From the NCBI GenBank assembly GCA_945860325.1, contig CAMARL010000069.1:1-8686 (forward strand): a DNA stretch of 8,686 bases. Direction: 5' to 3'. Made by a program: the position numbers and the translations under genes. Below the pieces are notes generated by a model, which was not told the DNA's origin, made no database searches, and was given only the letters and a program-made list of their open reading frames with translations. Source of the DNA: Spirosoma fluviale. Lineage in GTDB: Bacteria; Bacteroidota; Bacteroidia; Cytophagales; Spirosomataceae. This document shows positions 7,740-8,686 of the stretch, piece after piece. Position 1 is the first letter of the stretch, and the number at the start of each line of letters is the position of its first letter.

Positions 7740-7886
7740 TGTAAAAGATTACAGCATTCTGATTAAAACAAAAATACGATTTTTCTTCAAAATTATTGTG
7801 CTACCTAACTATTATTTTTAAGACTATTTTGCCAAATAATCAGTATTTTCTTTAACAATTGAGGTATTTATTTAAATTTACACAAT
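7740..7886. other. Divergent intergenic region between the envelope operon and the M61 peptidase gene
   Basis: This 147-base AT-rich gap separates two divergent start codons and must hold control signals for both. Facing the operon there is a good -7 box (7769-7776, minus strand). Facing the peptidase I found only weak matches, such as TAAATTTA at 7873-7880, which is too close to the start codon to be a convincing -7 element. No hairpin or riboswitch is evident. Confidence 0.7.
7769..7776 (-). promoter_or_regulatory. Candidate Bacteroidota -7 promoter box for the TPR-to-folC operon
   Basis: The minus strand reads TATTTTTG, a perfect match to the TAnnTTTG -7 consensus used by the primary sigma factor of Bacteroidota. 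It would place the transcript start near 7762 and give a leader of about 20 bases before the ATG at 7739. No clear TTG/TTTG -33 box lies at the usual 19-21 base spacing; the nearest TTTG is only 11 bases upstream. The call therefore rests on one box and its position. Confidence 0.5.
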
Positions 7887-8686
7887 ATGAAGATTCACCA
7901 ACAAAATAAACATATGCTAAATCTCAAACTTAAATCATTTGTGCTCTCATTGGGCATTTTTTTCTTTTCTTATCCCCTAATGGCTAGTCCGTTAATTCAC
8001 TTGATTAAAATGCCTGAGCCACAAACTCATTATTTTGAAATCACCACGACTGTCGACTTGTCAAATTTATCTTATAAAAAGTCATTTGTAGATTTTAAAA
8101 TGGCGGCTTGGACACCAGGATCCTATTTAATCAGGGAATTTGCAAAAAATTTAGAAGCTGTTAAAGCTGAGGCCAATGGAAAATCCATTTCAATTTCTAA
8201 AATCAATAAGAATACATGGCGTGTTGCTTTAGGTGTTGCCACCAAGAAAATTCAAGTGACTTACCGCGTTTACGCCTTTGAATTATCGGTTAGAACCTCT
8301 TTTTTAGATGATTCACATGGCTACATTAATCCGGCAAATGTTCTTTTGTATGTAAATGAATTTGCAAATCTTCCGCATGACATTCGTATTGAGCCATATA
8401 AAAACTTTAAAGTGGTTTCCACTGCCCTAAAAGAAACAGGAAAATTCACCTATCAAGCAAAAAACTTAGATGAATTAATCGACTCCCCGATTGAAATAGG
8501 AAATCAGAAAGTTTGGGATTTTAAGGTGAATGGAATTCCGCATCAAATAGCCTTTTATGGTACGACAAAAGTGGATTCAGTCAAATTTGTCGCGGACGTC
8601 ACTAAGGTATGTGAAGAAGCTCAAAAGGTAATCGGCGAACATCCTTGTGATCATTATTTATTTATTATGCACAATATCGGTCGAGG
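7887..8686 (+). CDS. M61-family metallopeptidase (glycyl aminopeptidase-like), N-terminal part, cut by window edge
   Basis: The frame is open for 266 codons to the right edge; the family is usually about 580-620 residues. A signal peptide covers about 10-33 (LNLKLKSFVLSLGIFFFSYP then LMAS). The M61 N-terminal domain follows, with AWTPGSYLIREFAKN (74-88), YRVYAFELSVRTSFLDDSHG (126-145) followed by YINPAN, and DSPIEIG (199-205). The start of the peptidase domain is visible as HYLFIMHNIGRG (256-267). The zinc-binding HExxH motif lies just beyond the window, so activity cannot be judged; many members also carry a C-terminal PDZ domain. The ATG at 7887 is the first after an in-frame TGA at 7860-7862; the ATG at 7914 (Met10) gives a more typical signal peptide and may be the true start. 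It is exported, probably to the periplasm, and transcribed divergently from the envelope operon. Confidence 0.93.
   Translation, partial: MKIHQQNKHMLNLKLKSFVLSLGIFFFSYPLMASPLIHLIKMPEPQTHYFEITTTVDLSNLSYKKSFVDFKMAAWTPGSYLIREFAKNLEAVKAEANGKSISISKINKNTWRVALGVATKKIQVTYRVYAFELSVRTSFLDDSHGYINPANVLLYVNEFANLPHDIRIEPYKNFKVVSTALKETGKFTYQAKNLDELIDSPIEIGNQKVWDFKVNGIPHQIAFYGTTKVDSVKFVADVTKVCEEAQKVIGEHPCDHYLFIMHNIGR

Noticed and set aside
7873..7880. TAAATTTA as a promoter box or palindromic operator for the M61 gene
   Set aside because: It misses the final G of TAnnTTTG and would place the transcript start at or near the ATG. An 8-base AT palindrome is expected by chance in such AT-rich DNA.

Overview
The window looks like part of the chromosome of an AT-rich member of the Bacteroidota, possibly the Cytophagales. 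Three things suggest this: gene content (an HU-CCDC81/SPOR protein, a ~1000-residue periplasmic TPR protein and an M61 peptidase), a near-absence of Shine-Dalgarno sequences, and a TAnnTTTG-type promoter element. The order-level assignment is inference from protein style, not from a search.

Positions 1-7739 hold five minus-strand genes packed as one apparent operon. In transcription order they are: a secreted TPR-repeat protein of 1007 residues (4716-7739); a TonB-dependent-receptor-like outer-membrane barrel with no plug domain (2995-4716, overlapping the TPR stop by one base); an HU-CCDC81 / transmembrane / SPOR protein (1964-2992, 2 bases after the barrel gene); a TonB-family energy transducer (1189-1962, 1 base further); and folC (1-1170, 18 bases further), which runs off the left edge after 390 codons. 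No terminator is visible because the end of folC lies outside the window.

Positions 7740-7886 form a short divergent intergenic region. It carries a perfect TAnnTTTG -7 box facing the operon. From 7887 to the right edge, on the plus strand, runs the N-terminal part of an M61-family (glycyl aminopeptidase-like) metallopeptidase, cut off before its zinc-binding motif.

The first four operon genes read together as a possible trans-envelope assembly: an outer-membrane barrel, a large periplasmic TPR scaffold, an inner-membrane protein with a cytoplasmic HU-like region and a periplasmic peptidoglycan-binding SPOR domain, and an inner-membrane TonB-like protein that could supply force. folC is a housekeeping passenger. 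The individual families are recognisable. The joint function is inference and is the most interesting question here. There are no RNA genes, CRISPR arrays, insertion sequences or phage genes in the window.
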